A stretch of DNA of 64,000 nt from Zea mays (taxonomy: Eukaryota > Streptophyta > Magnoliopsida > Poales > Poaceae), in assembly GCF_902167145.1 (NCBI RefSeq), contig NC_050104.1, positions 100,079,849-100,143,848 on the forward strand, read 5' to 3'. The notes beneath the pieces were generated by a model. That model was not told the DNA's origin and ran no database searches. It worked only from the letters and a program-made list of their open reading frames with translations. Positions within the stretch are counted from its first letter, which is position 1. Each line of letters opens with the position of its first letter. The position numbers were made by a program, and so were the translations under genes. Shown piece by piece: positions 11,764 through 21,945 of this stretch.

Positions 11764-12030
11764 ACACAGTCATGACTCGCTCGAGACCACTCTCGGGCGG
11801 GAGAGGCTGTCAAGAATCACCCAAGGACAAGCCTGGCGGGAGACGCAGTCACGACTCGCTTGAGGCCACCCTCGAGCGGGAGACATAATCACGACTCGTC
11901 TGAGGCCAAGCTCGGGCGGGACAGGCAGTCACGACTCATCTGAGGTCAAGCCCGGGCAGCAGACGCAGTCACGACTCATCCGAGGCCAAGCCCGGGTAGC
12001 ATACGCAGTCACGACTCGCCTAAGGCCACT
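11764..12030 (+). repeat. Minisatellite of about 60-bp units inside the Helitron-like element
   Basis: Four to five degenerate units carry a core like AGTCACGACTCG followed by TGAGGCCAAGC and CGGGCGGGAGA. Cores start near 11769, 11847, 11889, 11928, 11968 and 12008. No coding frame is supported. The origin is unknown. Confidence 0.7.
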
Positions 12031-12237
12031 TTGGCAGAAATGTCCGCACCCGGCCTCCTCCACCTCTCCCCGCCTCTCGCTCTAACCGCACCACGTTCCA
12101 CATGTCGCGGCCTCCATCCACCTAACGCCCTCCAATCTGCCTCCCGACGCAATTCGCGGTCCCACACACCCGGCGCCTCGCCCCGAGCCTGCCTCCCAAT
12201 GTCACCTCCCTCGCATGTCGACCCGACACGTGAAGTT

Positions 12238-12325
12238 TGGTTGATAACATCACTAAACAATGATCTATACATACACAAGTGTCACCCTGCCGGTTGATTA
12301 CCTCACTAAACAATGACCTATGACT
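12238..12325 (+). repeat. Direct repeat in the Helitron 3' subterminal region
   Basis: Two copies of a roughly 30-base motif (GGTTGATnACnTCACTAAAC followed by AATGAYCTAT) lie at about 12238-12268 and 12291-12320. The same motif occurs once near the 3' end of the complete Helitron (complement of about 19107-19145). Confidence 0.6.
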
Positions 12326-12364
12326 GCATAAGTATACCTGTTGCAACACACGGGCATATACCTA

Positions 12365-13700
12365 TAGCGATGAAAATGGACGGAAAAAATCTCGTTCCGA
12401 CCCGACCCATTTTCTACATTTAACCCGCCCGTTTTCAGATTTTCAGAAAAAACAGGTTCGGGATGGGTTACGGGTTGGAAGTCTGCGGGGTCGGGACGGA
12501 AACGGGAAGTACTATTTTCCGTTCGAATTGTCGGGATCTCGTATTAGGTCGGGATATTTCCGGATTTAACCCGGATACAACCCGAAGTGGTCATCTGTCA
12601 GCCATCTCTCCCGCCAGGCCCAAAGCGGCCAAGCCCAATAGGCCTCCACAGACCACGGCTCCACTGAATTGACTCGGCAGTCGGACGCCGCACGACACGG
12701 ACACAGTGGACACACATCTCCAGTTTTCCTTCTCCAACCTCCAGCTTGGGCCTCGGACACGTAGGAGCAGGACGCCATTGACCGGTCGTCGTCCTCGTCC
12801 ATTGCCAGATTTCAGGTACACCACACGCCAGTACGCACATGCTTACAGCCTGCATTTGCGCAGCAAGCAACAAAGCCAGCAAGCACCCCAGCAGACCAGC
12901 ACACCTAGGCACCTAGCTGGCTAGCTCCTCTGTCTTGTGTAGTTGTGCTTGTGTACCGACGGTCCCTAGGACCCATCCGTTTTGGCGGACGCACGGACGG
13001 TGAAATTGGGGGCGGCACCGGGTGGTTGGGGCAGCCGAGATGCTGCTGATTGACGAGCTACGTTGGTGCCTTGTGACGAGTGCCTACGGTTTGTTTGAAG
13101 CTTTTATGCATTAATATAGATATGCTACACACTACTCCCTCCGTTTCTTTTTAGTTGTCGCTGGATACAGCGACAATTAAAACGAAACGGAGGGAGTACC
13201 ATATTTACTATGTTCAAGGCACCAGCGCAATAACAAGGATTACTTGCTGGTTGGCTGCTTGTTGCTACCTATCATTTGCAATTACTTATACACGTGTATT
13301 CTAAAATGTAGGATCAATGTTGGTATAGTGATTTCCAATTCATGAATGAAGATGGCGGGCTATGAAGAAATCTTATTTTTTCTGTTGTTCAGTGGCTATG
13401 TGGTCATGTAATCATGTGGTAATGTGGACTTATTTTCTCGTTGTTTAGTGGACTATTGAATTTGGACTATGGCTACAACACCTTGTGAGTGTTTGTTTCC
13501 GGTCAATTTTTTCCGTTGAGGCAAATTCCGTCTGTTTTCGGTTAATATTCAGCCGTTTTGGTTCGTTTCCGTAAACCCGTATAAACTCGACCGAATTTCG
13601 TCTGTGGTTGTTCCGCTCCCGAACCCGTTTCCGATGATGAATTGCGGGAGCAGAAACAGGAGAAGAGTTTTCTGTCCGTTTCCGTCCGTTTTCATCCCTA
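12365..13700. mobile_element. Non-autonomous hAT element with 8-bp target duplication
   Basis: The terminal inverted repeats are TAGCGATGAAAATGGACGG (12365-12383) and, at the other end read on the minus strand, TAGGGATGAAAACGGACGG (13700-13682). The 8-bp target duplication TATACCTA is perfect (12357-12364 and 13701-13708), as hAT transposases produce. The subterminal regions carry repeated CGGGT/ACCCG and GGACGGAAAC motifs. The 1336-bp interior has no transposase-like ORF. Its middle (about 12600-12925) is GC-rich and could be captured DNA. A 62-bp Stowaway lies inside. Confidence 0.88.
13135..13196. mobile_element. Minimal Stowaway MITE (62 bp)
   Basis: CTCCCTCCGTTTC at the left and GAAACGGAGGGAG at the right form a nearly perfect hairpin, flanked by the TA duplication at 13133-13134 and 13197-13198. 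This fits a mariner-type Stowaway reduced almost to its terminal repeats. It sits inside the hAT element. Confidence 0.85.
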
Positions 13701-13709
13701 TATACCTAG

Positions 13710-14224
13710 TTACTAGCGAAATTAGCTAGCTAATAAATATCTAGCTAATTATTAGCTAATTTGCTAAAAGTAGCTAATAGTTGAACTATTAGATAGACTC
13801 TTTATATACTTTCAACTAACTAACTATTATCTCTAGTACATTTAAATACGATATAAGGTTATCACTAACTAACCGCTTATTTGTCTCCATCTATTTTAAA
13901 ATTACTCCGTAGTGCAAAACAATTGTTTTGCATAGCTATATGTGTAATCTGCTAACTACAGTGTACAAAAACTTGTTATTTCACTTTTCTTCAAACAGTA
14001 CAGTGCAAAAAAGTATTTTTACGGCCCCAGAATTCTCACGCGGCTCCCGAGCCGGCATCGGTGGACCTTCTAGTGCACAAAGAAGCCCAACCCGGCCTCC
14101 ATGATAAGCCCACCAGGCCACCGCCGTCGCCAGTCGCTACTTCCCCAGTTCCCCTCCGATCCTCGTCGCCGACGCATCCACCCGAACCCTCCTCCGCGAC
14201 CTCGCCGTCGCCGCAGCCTTGGCC
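13710..14224 (+). promoter_or_regulatory. Upstream region of the proteasome beta-3 gene
   Basis: About 515 bases separate the Helitron end from the start codon. 13710-13850 is AT-rich with many AGCTAAT repeats and looks like an old MITE remnant. The proximal part (14020-14224) is GC-rich. It carries two AAGCCCA motifs (14083-14089 and 14106-14112), the complement of the TGGGCTT site II type element common in plant housekeeping promoters. No clear TATA box is close to the start. An ATG at 14101 would be an out-of-frame upstream start if it lies in the mRNA. Confidence 0.5.
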
Positions 14225-17200
14225 ATGTCGGTGAGTCCCCCGATTCCCCGCTGGCTCCCGTGCCGTCCTCCCCTCGCCCCGGATCTCGAATTCCTTACCG
14301 TTTCGCCCCCCCTACCCATCGCAGATCTTCGAGTATAATGGGTCCGCCGTGGTGGCGATGGTGGGGAAGAACTGTTTCGCGATCGCCAGCGACCGGCGGC
14401 TGGGCGTGCAGCTTCAGACCATCGCGACGGACTTCCAGCGGGTGTTCAAGGTCCACGACAAGCTTTACATCGGCCTCTCTGGGCTCGCCACTGACGCCCA
14501 GACGCTGTGAGTCGCAGTTGCCGAATTCTCCCCTCCTCTACACACGGGCTGTTGCCTTCGTTTCGGCAGCTTAGGATTTTGGGTCCCTCTGCAGGTACCA
14601 GCGGTTGGTGTTCAGGCACAAGCTGTATCAGCTGCGGGAGGAGAGGGACATGAAGCCCGAGACCTTTGCCAGCCTTGTCTCTGCGCTCCTCTACGAGAAG
14701 AGGTGAGAATTTTGCTATCGTACTTTTGGTGGAATTGTGTAGGATACTGGATAGACCTTCTGGGTAGTTGTTTTAATTTTTTATGCCCTGCCAGAGCATG
14801 GACTCTGCAAATAAATGCAAAACTTATTGGTTATGTTGGCTTATGCTCATGCTGCTGGAGGATTTGGTCATAGGAAGTTAGTGCGAGTCATCAATACCGT
14901 ATACTGTGATGTGTGATGGTATTTGGGGATGCAGAACTTCGAAACTAGATCTTTATATGAAATGCTTTGCCTTTTGGACCGACCATTCCACTGACAGAGT
15001 ACTTCAGATACACTTTATATAGTACATTTACTACTTATATACAATAAACTGTTAAGCTATGAGATATCATCTATTTTCTATTAGCCATGAACAATGATGT
15101 ATCCAGAATTAGCTCCACATAAACCAAGTTCGTAGTCTATTTTTTAAAAATGGAGTCTTGTTATAATTAGAGTTTCATGTTGCAATTTTTCTCTTCAAGG
15201 CATAAGAGGAAACTAAATCGTTATCTGGGTAACTGAGGTAATTATGTTCATGTGCACAAAGATTCTGTTTGATATAAGGACTGGATTTCAAGCCTCTTAA
15301 TCCGTAGTTGCTGCAAATTAGCTTTTATCTTCAAATACTGAAACTTTCATTGGCAATGTTTGTTTAACTTTTATCATGACACATGAAACTTTCAGATTCG
15401 GGCCATATTTTTGCCAGCCAGTCATTGCTGGACTTGGAGATGACAACGTACCATTTATTTGTACTATGGACTGCTTAGGTGCAAAGTAGGTATCTGTTTT
15501 ATGCTGTTTTCTTATTGAATAAGTGCTTGGTTTGTTTTCTGCTTGAGATTATTGCGTTTTAGGGTCCTAGTCAAGGCAATATTTTCAGCTAACGAGTCTT
15601 GTGCCACTAGTTCATCAAAGTTGCCCTGGAAATGTCACTGGTATCTGGTTTGAAAATTTTGTCCTTAACATGCTGCTAATTTGCAACATTGTTCTGAAAG
15701 TGGGCAGTAATACTGTGCTAGAGTTGAACCAGTGGTATAAGACCCACAATTTTGTCAATGGCTTGGAATGAAAATTCCTCTCTGCTTATCATCTGCTTCC
15801 ATTTTACTGTATTGAGCAATATGCCTATTCAAGTTTTGTTCACCTAGGAACATATTTCAAAAACAATCTACAAGGCAAGTAAATGCAATATGTTATTTAA
15901 CAAAAAGTATGAAAATAAAAATAAAGCCACACTAATCAATTTTCTGAATGCTTATTAGGGTTTATTTAGTTGCCCCTCCTGACGCGAATGAACACAACAC
16001 ACACTGACACAGAGCTTGTTCTTCATCAACAATGCATGATGCTGGTCACATTTTGTTTGCACAAAAGAAATTATTGATAATCTGAGTATTTGCAACTTGC
16101 TACTTATGTCCATGTATACAATTATATAGTCTCCTCTGGTTCCGAATGTAAGTTGTATAGGACATCTAGGCAGTCTCCAGTGTGGTGACTTGCAAAAAAA
16201 ATTTGTAAAAGAAATATTTTAAACAGGAAGACTATTTTTGGTCATCGAACTACCGCAATAGTGCTTGAGTCTGATTTTGGTTGTCAAACTTCAAAACCAG
16301 ATATCTTGGTCATTGGAGTATCAAAGGCAACAACTTTGGCCCTCTCGAACGAGAAAGAGAGCTGCACATCTTTATATTAGAGAGAGAAAAAAGACATGCA
16401 ATCGGGACATAAACCCAAACAAAGAAAAAGAAAAAGAAAAAAGATTACAGAAGAGCAAAAGGACTCGACCCAACACTTCTCATGAAGTTAGGTAGTCCTA
16501 GCTGACCCAAACCCTTGGCGCCAGCCATGATCCAACAAGTTAGTTTATCACTGAACTGCTGCTGCACCTTCTGGATGGAGGGAAGATCACCATAAAAAAC
16601 AGTTCTATTCCTTTGCAGCCAAAGACACCAATCACCCAAAATGATAGACACTGTTGATCCCTTTTCTCTTTTCTTTCCTTATGCAATTGCTGGTCCTCCT
16701 CCACCATTCCTCAAAAGAATCATCATCAGACCTAGGGGAGAGGTGACACATCCCAAAAGAAGCAAAGAGATGATACCAGAATTGCCGGGTGAAGACACAG
16801 CTAGTGAGGATATGCTGTATCGTTTCGCTTTCCTGGTCGCACAGCGGGCAACTGCCCAGGTGCTGCAGTCCCCTCTTCTCCAAATTATCAGTGTCCAACA
16901 TTTATTTCTCATTGCTAACCAAAGAAAGAACTTGCATTTCTGGGGAGCCCAAGACCTCCAAAGTCTTTTCCAGTGTTCAAAAGAGATAGACCCCCAGAAG
17001 AAGGCCTAATAACAAGATTTGGATGAGAAGGTCCATTTGAAGTATGCCTCCAAAGATGCTGATCATCTTCCTCAGCGAGGATTACATTCTCCAATAAATC
17101 CCAAAGGATAAGATACTGTTGGATACCATTCATGGACAGCACCGGCTTGATGTCACTGGCCTAGCCCCTGTTAGGGAGGCATTGAGCAACTGTTCTAGAA

Positions 17201-18439
17201 CATGCCACCTTAGGAGTAACCACTTCTGGAGCCATGTCAGCAATGGTGCCTCCATTGAGCCATCGACCATTCCAGAAAATTGTGTTCTGCCCATTACCAA
17301 CCAAGGTCATCACTGAGTTGGCAAAGAAGTCACAGACTTGTTTCTGGACAAAACTTCAATCCATTCCAGGGTTTAGAGGGGTCTGTTTTTTGAAACCAAA
17401 GCCATCTAAGCTGGAAAGCCCAACCCATATACTGAAGATTCGGGACACCCAGGCCTCCAAGGCACAAAGGCTAGTAACCTTATCCGAAGCCACCAAGAAA
17501 CTACCTCCATTAACTTCATTTCTTCCTTTCCAAAGGAAAGCCCTTCGGACCTTATCAATGGCTTTGATAACCCAATTGGGAACATTCAAAGCAATTAACA
17601 GGTAAACCGGAATGGCAGATAAAACAGATTTGACAAGGGCTGTCCTTCCAGCAAGAACAACTTTGGCCCTGATTGGTTTGATTTAAAAGGCAGTTTTTGC
17701 TTATATATATGTTTTATAAAAAATAATAGAAATATTGTTAAATCTAAGAAAATCATAAGTAATTTATTTTAAATCCAAGAAAATTAGAAACCAGTATCAT
17801 TTTTTTTCTTCTAAAAATGCAATCTATCCACTGGTGTTTGTTCTATTATCTACTGGTGTTTGTTCTATTTATAGTTCTTTGGATATTACTTGTTTCAGTA
17901 CCTATTGTTTTATTGCTTGTAGTCAGGGACCTTTATTTATCTAAATTATTATCTGTGCTTTACTATGCAGGGAGCTGGCCAAGGATTTTGTTGTATCTGG
18001 GACAGCATCAGAATCTTTGTATGGTGCTTGTGAGTCCATGTACAAGCCGAACATGGTATGCGCTTCGATGCATGTTGTGAACCTATTTCCCTGAGATCCA
18101 CTTTTGTTTTGGGTCTGCGTCTACCATGTTTTATGAAGTTCTAATTTGGGGTGTACATTACTGTACTTTGTTCTATTCTTAGTCAAATGACATCTTGTTA
18201 TTTTTCATGACATAGGAACCTGATGAACTCTTCGAAACTGTATCCCAAGCTCTGAATTCATCAATAGACCGTGACTGCCTTAGTGGGTGGGGTGGCTATG
18301 TTCTGATTGTGTAAGTTCACTCAGTCATCCGTTGTCACATTTTGAGCACCAATCTTCTATTCCCGTGATATGTGCTTTTGTTGGGTTCAGGACACCGACT
18401 GAAGTGAGGGAGCATGTGATTAAGAGCAGGATGGACTAA
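14225..18439 (+). CDS. PBC1: 20S proteasome subunit beta type-3 (seven exons)
   Basis: Coding exons: 14225-14230, 14325-14506, 14595-14702, 15396-15485, 17971-18055, 18216-18310 and 18391-18439. All introns are GT..AG and the joined frame encodes 204 residues, the usual beta-3 length. The start reads [19 protein letters not shown] and the end VIKSRMD. Known for the family: beta-3 (PSMB3 in animals, PBC1/PBC2 in Arabidopsis) is a structural subunit of the two inner beta rings of the 20S core. It lacks a propeptide and the catalytic N-terminal Thr, and here Gly-Ser-Ala occupies that region. It acts in cytosolic and nuclear ubiquitin-dependent proteolysis. The ATG at 14225 is chosen because only two codons precede the first intron, matching the conserved N-terminus. 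Intron 4 (2.5 kb) is enlarged by an antisense LINE. Confidence 0.95.
16344..17655 (-). mobile_element. 5'-truncated LINE (L1-type) in intron 4 of the proteasome gene
   Basis: A perfect 15-bp target duplication (AACAACTTTGGCCCT) lies at 16329-16343 and 17656-17670. On the minus strand, broken frames encode the C-terminal part of a plant L1 polyprotein. These include the zinc-binding zf-RVT region ([18 protein letters not shown] near 16780-16850) and, upstream, reverse-transcriptase tail fragments (17356-17589). The 3' end on the left resembles the usual grass LINE tail but has no clear poly(A). It is antisense to the host gene and is a dead copy. Confidence 0.9.
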
Positions 18440-18858
18440 ATCATGGCCACTATCACTATAATTCTTAGCTGGTTTCCAATGCTTAGACCAATGTTGTGTT
18501 TGGATTCTGAAGTAACATTGTATCATCACAGCTGGTATGAGAATGAACGGTTGTTTTATTTACCCCTATCTTGCAAGACTTATGCCTGGATTCCAGCTGA
18601 ATTGTGGAATACTGAATTGATAATAGCCTAGATCTGTTGTTCTCTTACAGAAACGTGAATGAGGTTAACATGTGCTGTATCGCATTCTATGGTTGCCTAT
18701 CGAAGAGAGCATAGATCCCTGTATGCTAATACTCTGAATACACGCTAGCACGCTACCGGTTATTACTTAACTAAAACGAGCTTTGAGGTTCACACGTGCC
18801 TGAGTTTTGAGGTGCCCGGGGCGAAATTATAAAAAGCGGTCCAATACCATAAGAACTA

Positions 18859-18895
<37 letters not shown>
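18859..18895. repeat. (TTA)n microsatellite
   Basis: About twelve uninterrupted TTA units followed by TATATA. Likely polymorphic between lines. Confidence 0.9.
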
Positions 18896-18900
<5 letters not shown>

Positions 18901-18957
18901 GAACTAATTAAAATAATTTAATGTATCTCATTAAAATTTACGCGATAAAAAAGAAGT

Positions 18958-19055
18958 AAGATCATTATTTCAGATATATTATAGATCATCTTGAAAATGT
19001 TTTGAATCTTAAAAAATAATAAGATGATCTATAATATATTTGAGATAATAATCTT
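18958..19055. repeat. 98-bp inverted repeat, possible MITE or small-RNA hairpin
   Basis: The arms at 18958-18992 and 19021-19055 are about 35 bases long and pair with only a few mismatches. The inner part ATATTATAGATCATCTT is perfect. The loop is 28 bases. It ends 9 bases before the Helitron 3' terminus. The MITE family was not recognised. Confidence 0.7.
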
Positions 19056-19540
19056 AAAAACTAACTAGCTATATACCCGTGCGTTGCAACGGGGACACTT
19101 ATATACACATAGGTCATTGTTTAGTGATGCTATTAAGAATCAACTCAACAATCATAACAAATGTCGAAATCTGCCATTTTGAACGACCAAAATTTGGTTC
19201 AATGTAACTATTAATCGAGGTAAACCCTAAGTTGAATACATGATATGATGATATACCATGACCTCCGTAGAACAATTTTGCATTGTAGGGTCAAAATTAT
19301 AAAAAGGAGATCCTAAGGCTATCGAAAGAAGATGATGAGTTGTGACTATCAAAATTATTTTAGCTCACAAATATAGCCCTCTTATCTTTTATGTTGTGGG
19401 GAAATGTGTTTTTGGCATGATTTCTACATTAGTTACATAAAGACATGTAGCCATCAAAACAAAGCAATCATGATGAGAGCCGGCACACGCAATGGGCACA
19501 TCGACACCATGAAGGCACAAACGATAAAAAAAGAAACAAA

Positions 19541-19773
19541 TTAGAAAAAGGCACAGACATGAGAACACGGTGGTGCTGGTGGGTGTGGCCGGTTGGGTGG
19601 TGCTGGGCAGCTGCTGCCGTGCGCGCAGCGCTGGCTGATGGCGGCCTTCTCGGCGGCTGCGGCGGCCTCGTCGCGGCGCTGCACCTTGACACAGTGCAGG
19701 CGCTTCCGGTTGCCGCCGCGCGAGGAGCCCCGCATGTGGTAGTGGTTCCTTGCCTCCTTCATTTCGCGACGAG
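19541..19773 (-). pseudogene. Exon-like captured gene fragment inside the Helitron
   Basis: On the minus strand a strong splice-acceptor-like sequence (TGTAATTTCAG, complement of about 19784-19774) is followed by a GC-rich open frame. The frame includes MKEARNHYHMRGSSRGG and continues with NRKRLHCVKVQRRDE and an alanine-rich run. Base composition differs sharply from the AT-rich surroundings. This is the picture expected when a maize Helitron picks up an exon of a cellular gene. I do not recognise the donor. It lies between the two housekeeping genes but on the opposite strand. Confidence 0.55.
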
Positions 19774-20984
19774 CTGAAATTACATGTAGAGGAACTGAGG
19801 AAAGGATAAAATGCTGGCAAAGTTTAGCTCATAACATATTAGGCCATCCAAAAAAATTCTCAAGATCGGAGGAGACATTATATGCTTTAATTCTCTGCAT
19901 AGATTGATGCAAAGCCACGCTAAGGAGGAGAAACTGAAAGGTAGAAGATCGATTGCAAGGGGGCAAGCCATCGCCGAATTTCAGTTTGGTTTTACCCCCG
20001 AAAAGTTTTTTGTAAACGGATAGTGAGGCAACCATGTAATTTGTATTAGAGAGCAGGTGACAATATTTAGAGAAATAAATACATAATATGTTGGACATAG
20101 CTAGTTAAATGGTTAGGATGACATTTCACTATTAAAACCAACAACCAGTGCCATCTTTTGCGTAGATCAAACAACCACGTCAGTTTGTTTAAGCAAACTG
20201 TTAACTACTATGAATCTACCTATGAGGTTCCCAACTATATAGTTTTGTGAATCGGGGACATGCTCGGTTGGACGAACCATCGTGCTAACGTTGATGCCGG
20301 AGGAATTCACCAGAGCTTAGCTGACAGAAGAGATAAAGTACAATCCCAGTCAAGCATGCGAGTCAACTCATCAGAGAATATTTTGCTGCCAGTGAGGCCA
20401 TCTTGAGAAGCGACTGGCACACTGAGGCTACTGGCACCTCCGGTACGACGCTGCTAGTAAAACTTATTTCACCCTCCTATAGGAAAGGGAAGAGACAATA
20501 TTCTTTCGTATAAGCAGACATAGAGCCAACATTCTTTCGCATAAAGTTCTGAACCGATGGCTATGAACTATTCTAAAAATTGACTTGCTAATTTGCATAT
20601 GGATATATATTTCATTATGACGTGAAAACAATTTGCAAGTATGTATGATATGTTGTTTTACTAAACGACTTGACCAATCTATATTTTTGGTACAAAACGA
20701 ATAAAAATTAGTTATCATAGTTATAATTGATATTAAACGCAAAGAAAATCATACAGCGCATCGAGGTAGCAAACTCACGTAAAAAGTATCATGGTTGGCC
20801 GGAACACGACCCGGTTTTAATTTTCCCCTATTTTTTTATAAAACTCTATATTATACTTGATTATAAATTATAAAACGAAAAATGTGTGTGTCATGTTGGC
20901 TAGACAGATGTGAGTTTAAAGCAAACAACCATGATTCAAATGACATTCACATTTACATACTTGCACGACTGTGCACATGCAAGC

Positions 20985-21215
20985 TTTGCATGGAGCGAAG
21001 GCGTTTGCATGCATGGTTGCATGCACCAATTTAGTTGCATACTTGCATGCGTGATTCGTGTGTGGGTTTAGTGGTTGCATGCAGACTGGGACCGGCTGCA
21101 TGTGTGGCCACGCACGGGGACGCCGCAGACGCCAGCAGAGGATTGCATGCAGACTGAGGCCGGTTGCATGCGTGGCCACGCACGGGAACGCAGAGGATTG
21201 CATGCATGCATGTAG
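20985..21215 (-). repeat. GCATGC-rich block with a tandem duplication in the Helitron
   Basis: TTGCATGCAGACTG, then CCGG, then GGCCACGCACGGG occurs twice (about 21074-21122 and 21143-21190), in a stretch with more than ten GCATGC/CATGCA motifs. CATGCA is the RY element known from seed-specific promoters, but function here is unknown. Confidence 0.6.
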
Positions 21216-21272
21216 AGGATGGAGCGGGGGCACGGATGTGGTCTACATTAAGCTCTTAATAGTTAGTAGAGA

Positions 21273-21945
21273 TAAGAACTTAGCCAGAGGAGAGACGAGT
21301 GGTGTGGACTGTGGGGGATGTAGCGGAGCGAGGAGGGAGGGAGAGCAAAGAGTGCAGGAATCGCACATACCGGAGCGGAGGCGGTGTAGACCACCGTGGA
21401 CGCGTGCTCTCAGCCCACGGTAAAAAATAACGGAATGAGTATATAGAAAAATAGAATATATTTTGAATTCTATTTCTACGAAGTTAGTATACCAATAGAA
21501 TATAATTGGATTTTTGCCACTCACAACGTTGTCTTCTTGTTATAATTACCACTGTGTCTATGAATTGTGGGTCCAGCTGTGTCTATGAAATGTGGATCTG
21601 ATGGCAATTTTACAAACCTGTTTGTTGCTGATGACAAATATCAGAATCTCTCAAAATGCGAAGCGCCTTGTAGAAGAAAATCCAAATTTCTGCACCACCG
21701 CGGCGGAACCAACCGTGGCAGGGGACGGCCAAGGGCGGTCGCTGCCTTGCCTGGCGTTGACAGTTTGATGCGACCGCGGGAGCGTCCGCCCGACCGCCAC
21801 CGCGTCCGCCTCAGCTCCCCTCGCTTCCCTCTAATTTCCAGCCCAGTAGTAGGGAGACTAGAATCGTCGGCGCGACGCCTTGGCAGATTCGTCCGCCCCG
21901 ATCCCACCACCACCGTGCCCCGCGGGTGACGTCGGACCGGCGGCG
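21273..21945 (+). promoter_or_regulatory. Upstream region and 5' UTR of the PX-domain gene
   Basis: The 673 bases between the Helitron and the start codon shift from AT-rich (21420-21560) to GC-rich near the start (21700-21945). A direct repeat TGTGTCTATGAA occurs at about 21554 and 21579. No TATA box is evident. The exact transcription start cannot be placed. Confidence 0.45.

Larger units (their letters stand above)
11761..13709 (+). mobile_element. 3' part of a Helitron-like element, split by an hAT insertion
   Basis: The 3' terminus has the Helitron layout: a GC-rich stem-loop region (TTGCAACACACGGG near 12341-12354), a short AT spacer, and terminal CTAG (13706-13709) before a T. The terminal bases are separated from the stem by the hAT element at 12365-13700. 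The terminal 60 bases resemble those of the complete Helitron at 19065-21272 on the other strand (shared CACTAAACAATGACCTATG). The 5' end is not in the window; the Sirevirus array probably inserted into this element. Confidence 0.65.
18440..19064 (+). other. 3' UTR and downstream spacer of the proteasome gene
   Basis: No gene is seen. The UTR probably covers 18440 to about 18700. An ATT microsatellite and a hairpin repeat lie further downstream before the Helitron end. Confidence 0.5.
19065..21272 (-). mobile_element. Complete Helitron (non-autonomous, 2.2 kb)
   Basis: On the minus strand the element starts TCTCTACTAACTATTAAG (21272 downward) after a host A (complement of 21273). It ends in CTAG (complement of 19068-19065) before a host T, giving the A|T insertion expected for Helitrons. 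Upstream of CTAG is a stem-loop CCCGTTGCAACGCACGGG (complement of about 19077-19094). There is no target duplication and no terminal inverted repeat, as expected. No Rep/helicase ORF is present, so it is non-autonomous. It carries an exon-like fragment (19541-19773) and a GCATGC-rich block near its 5' end. Confidence 0.85.

Noticed and set aside
14101..14574. 157-residue frame starting at ATG 14101
   Set aside because: It crosses the first exons and introns of the proteasome gene in the wrong frame. At most it is an upstream start, not a gene.
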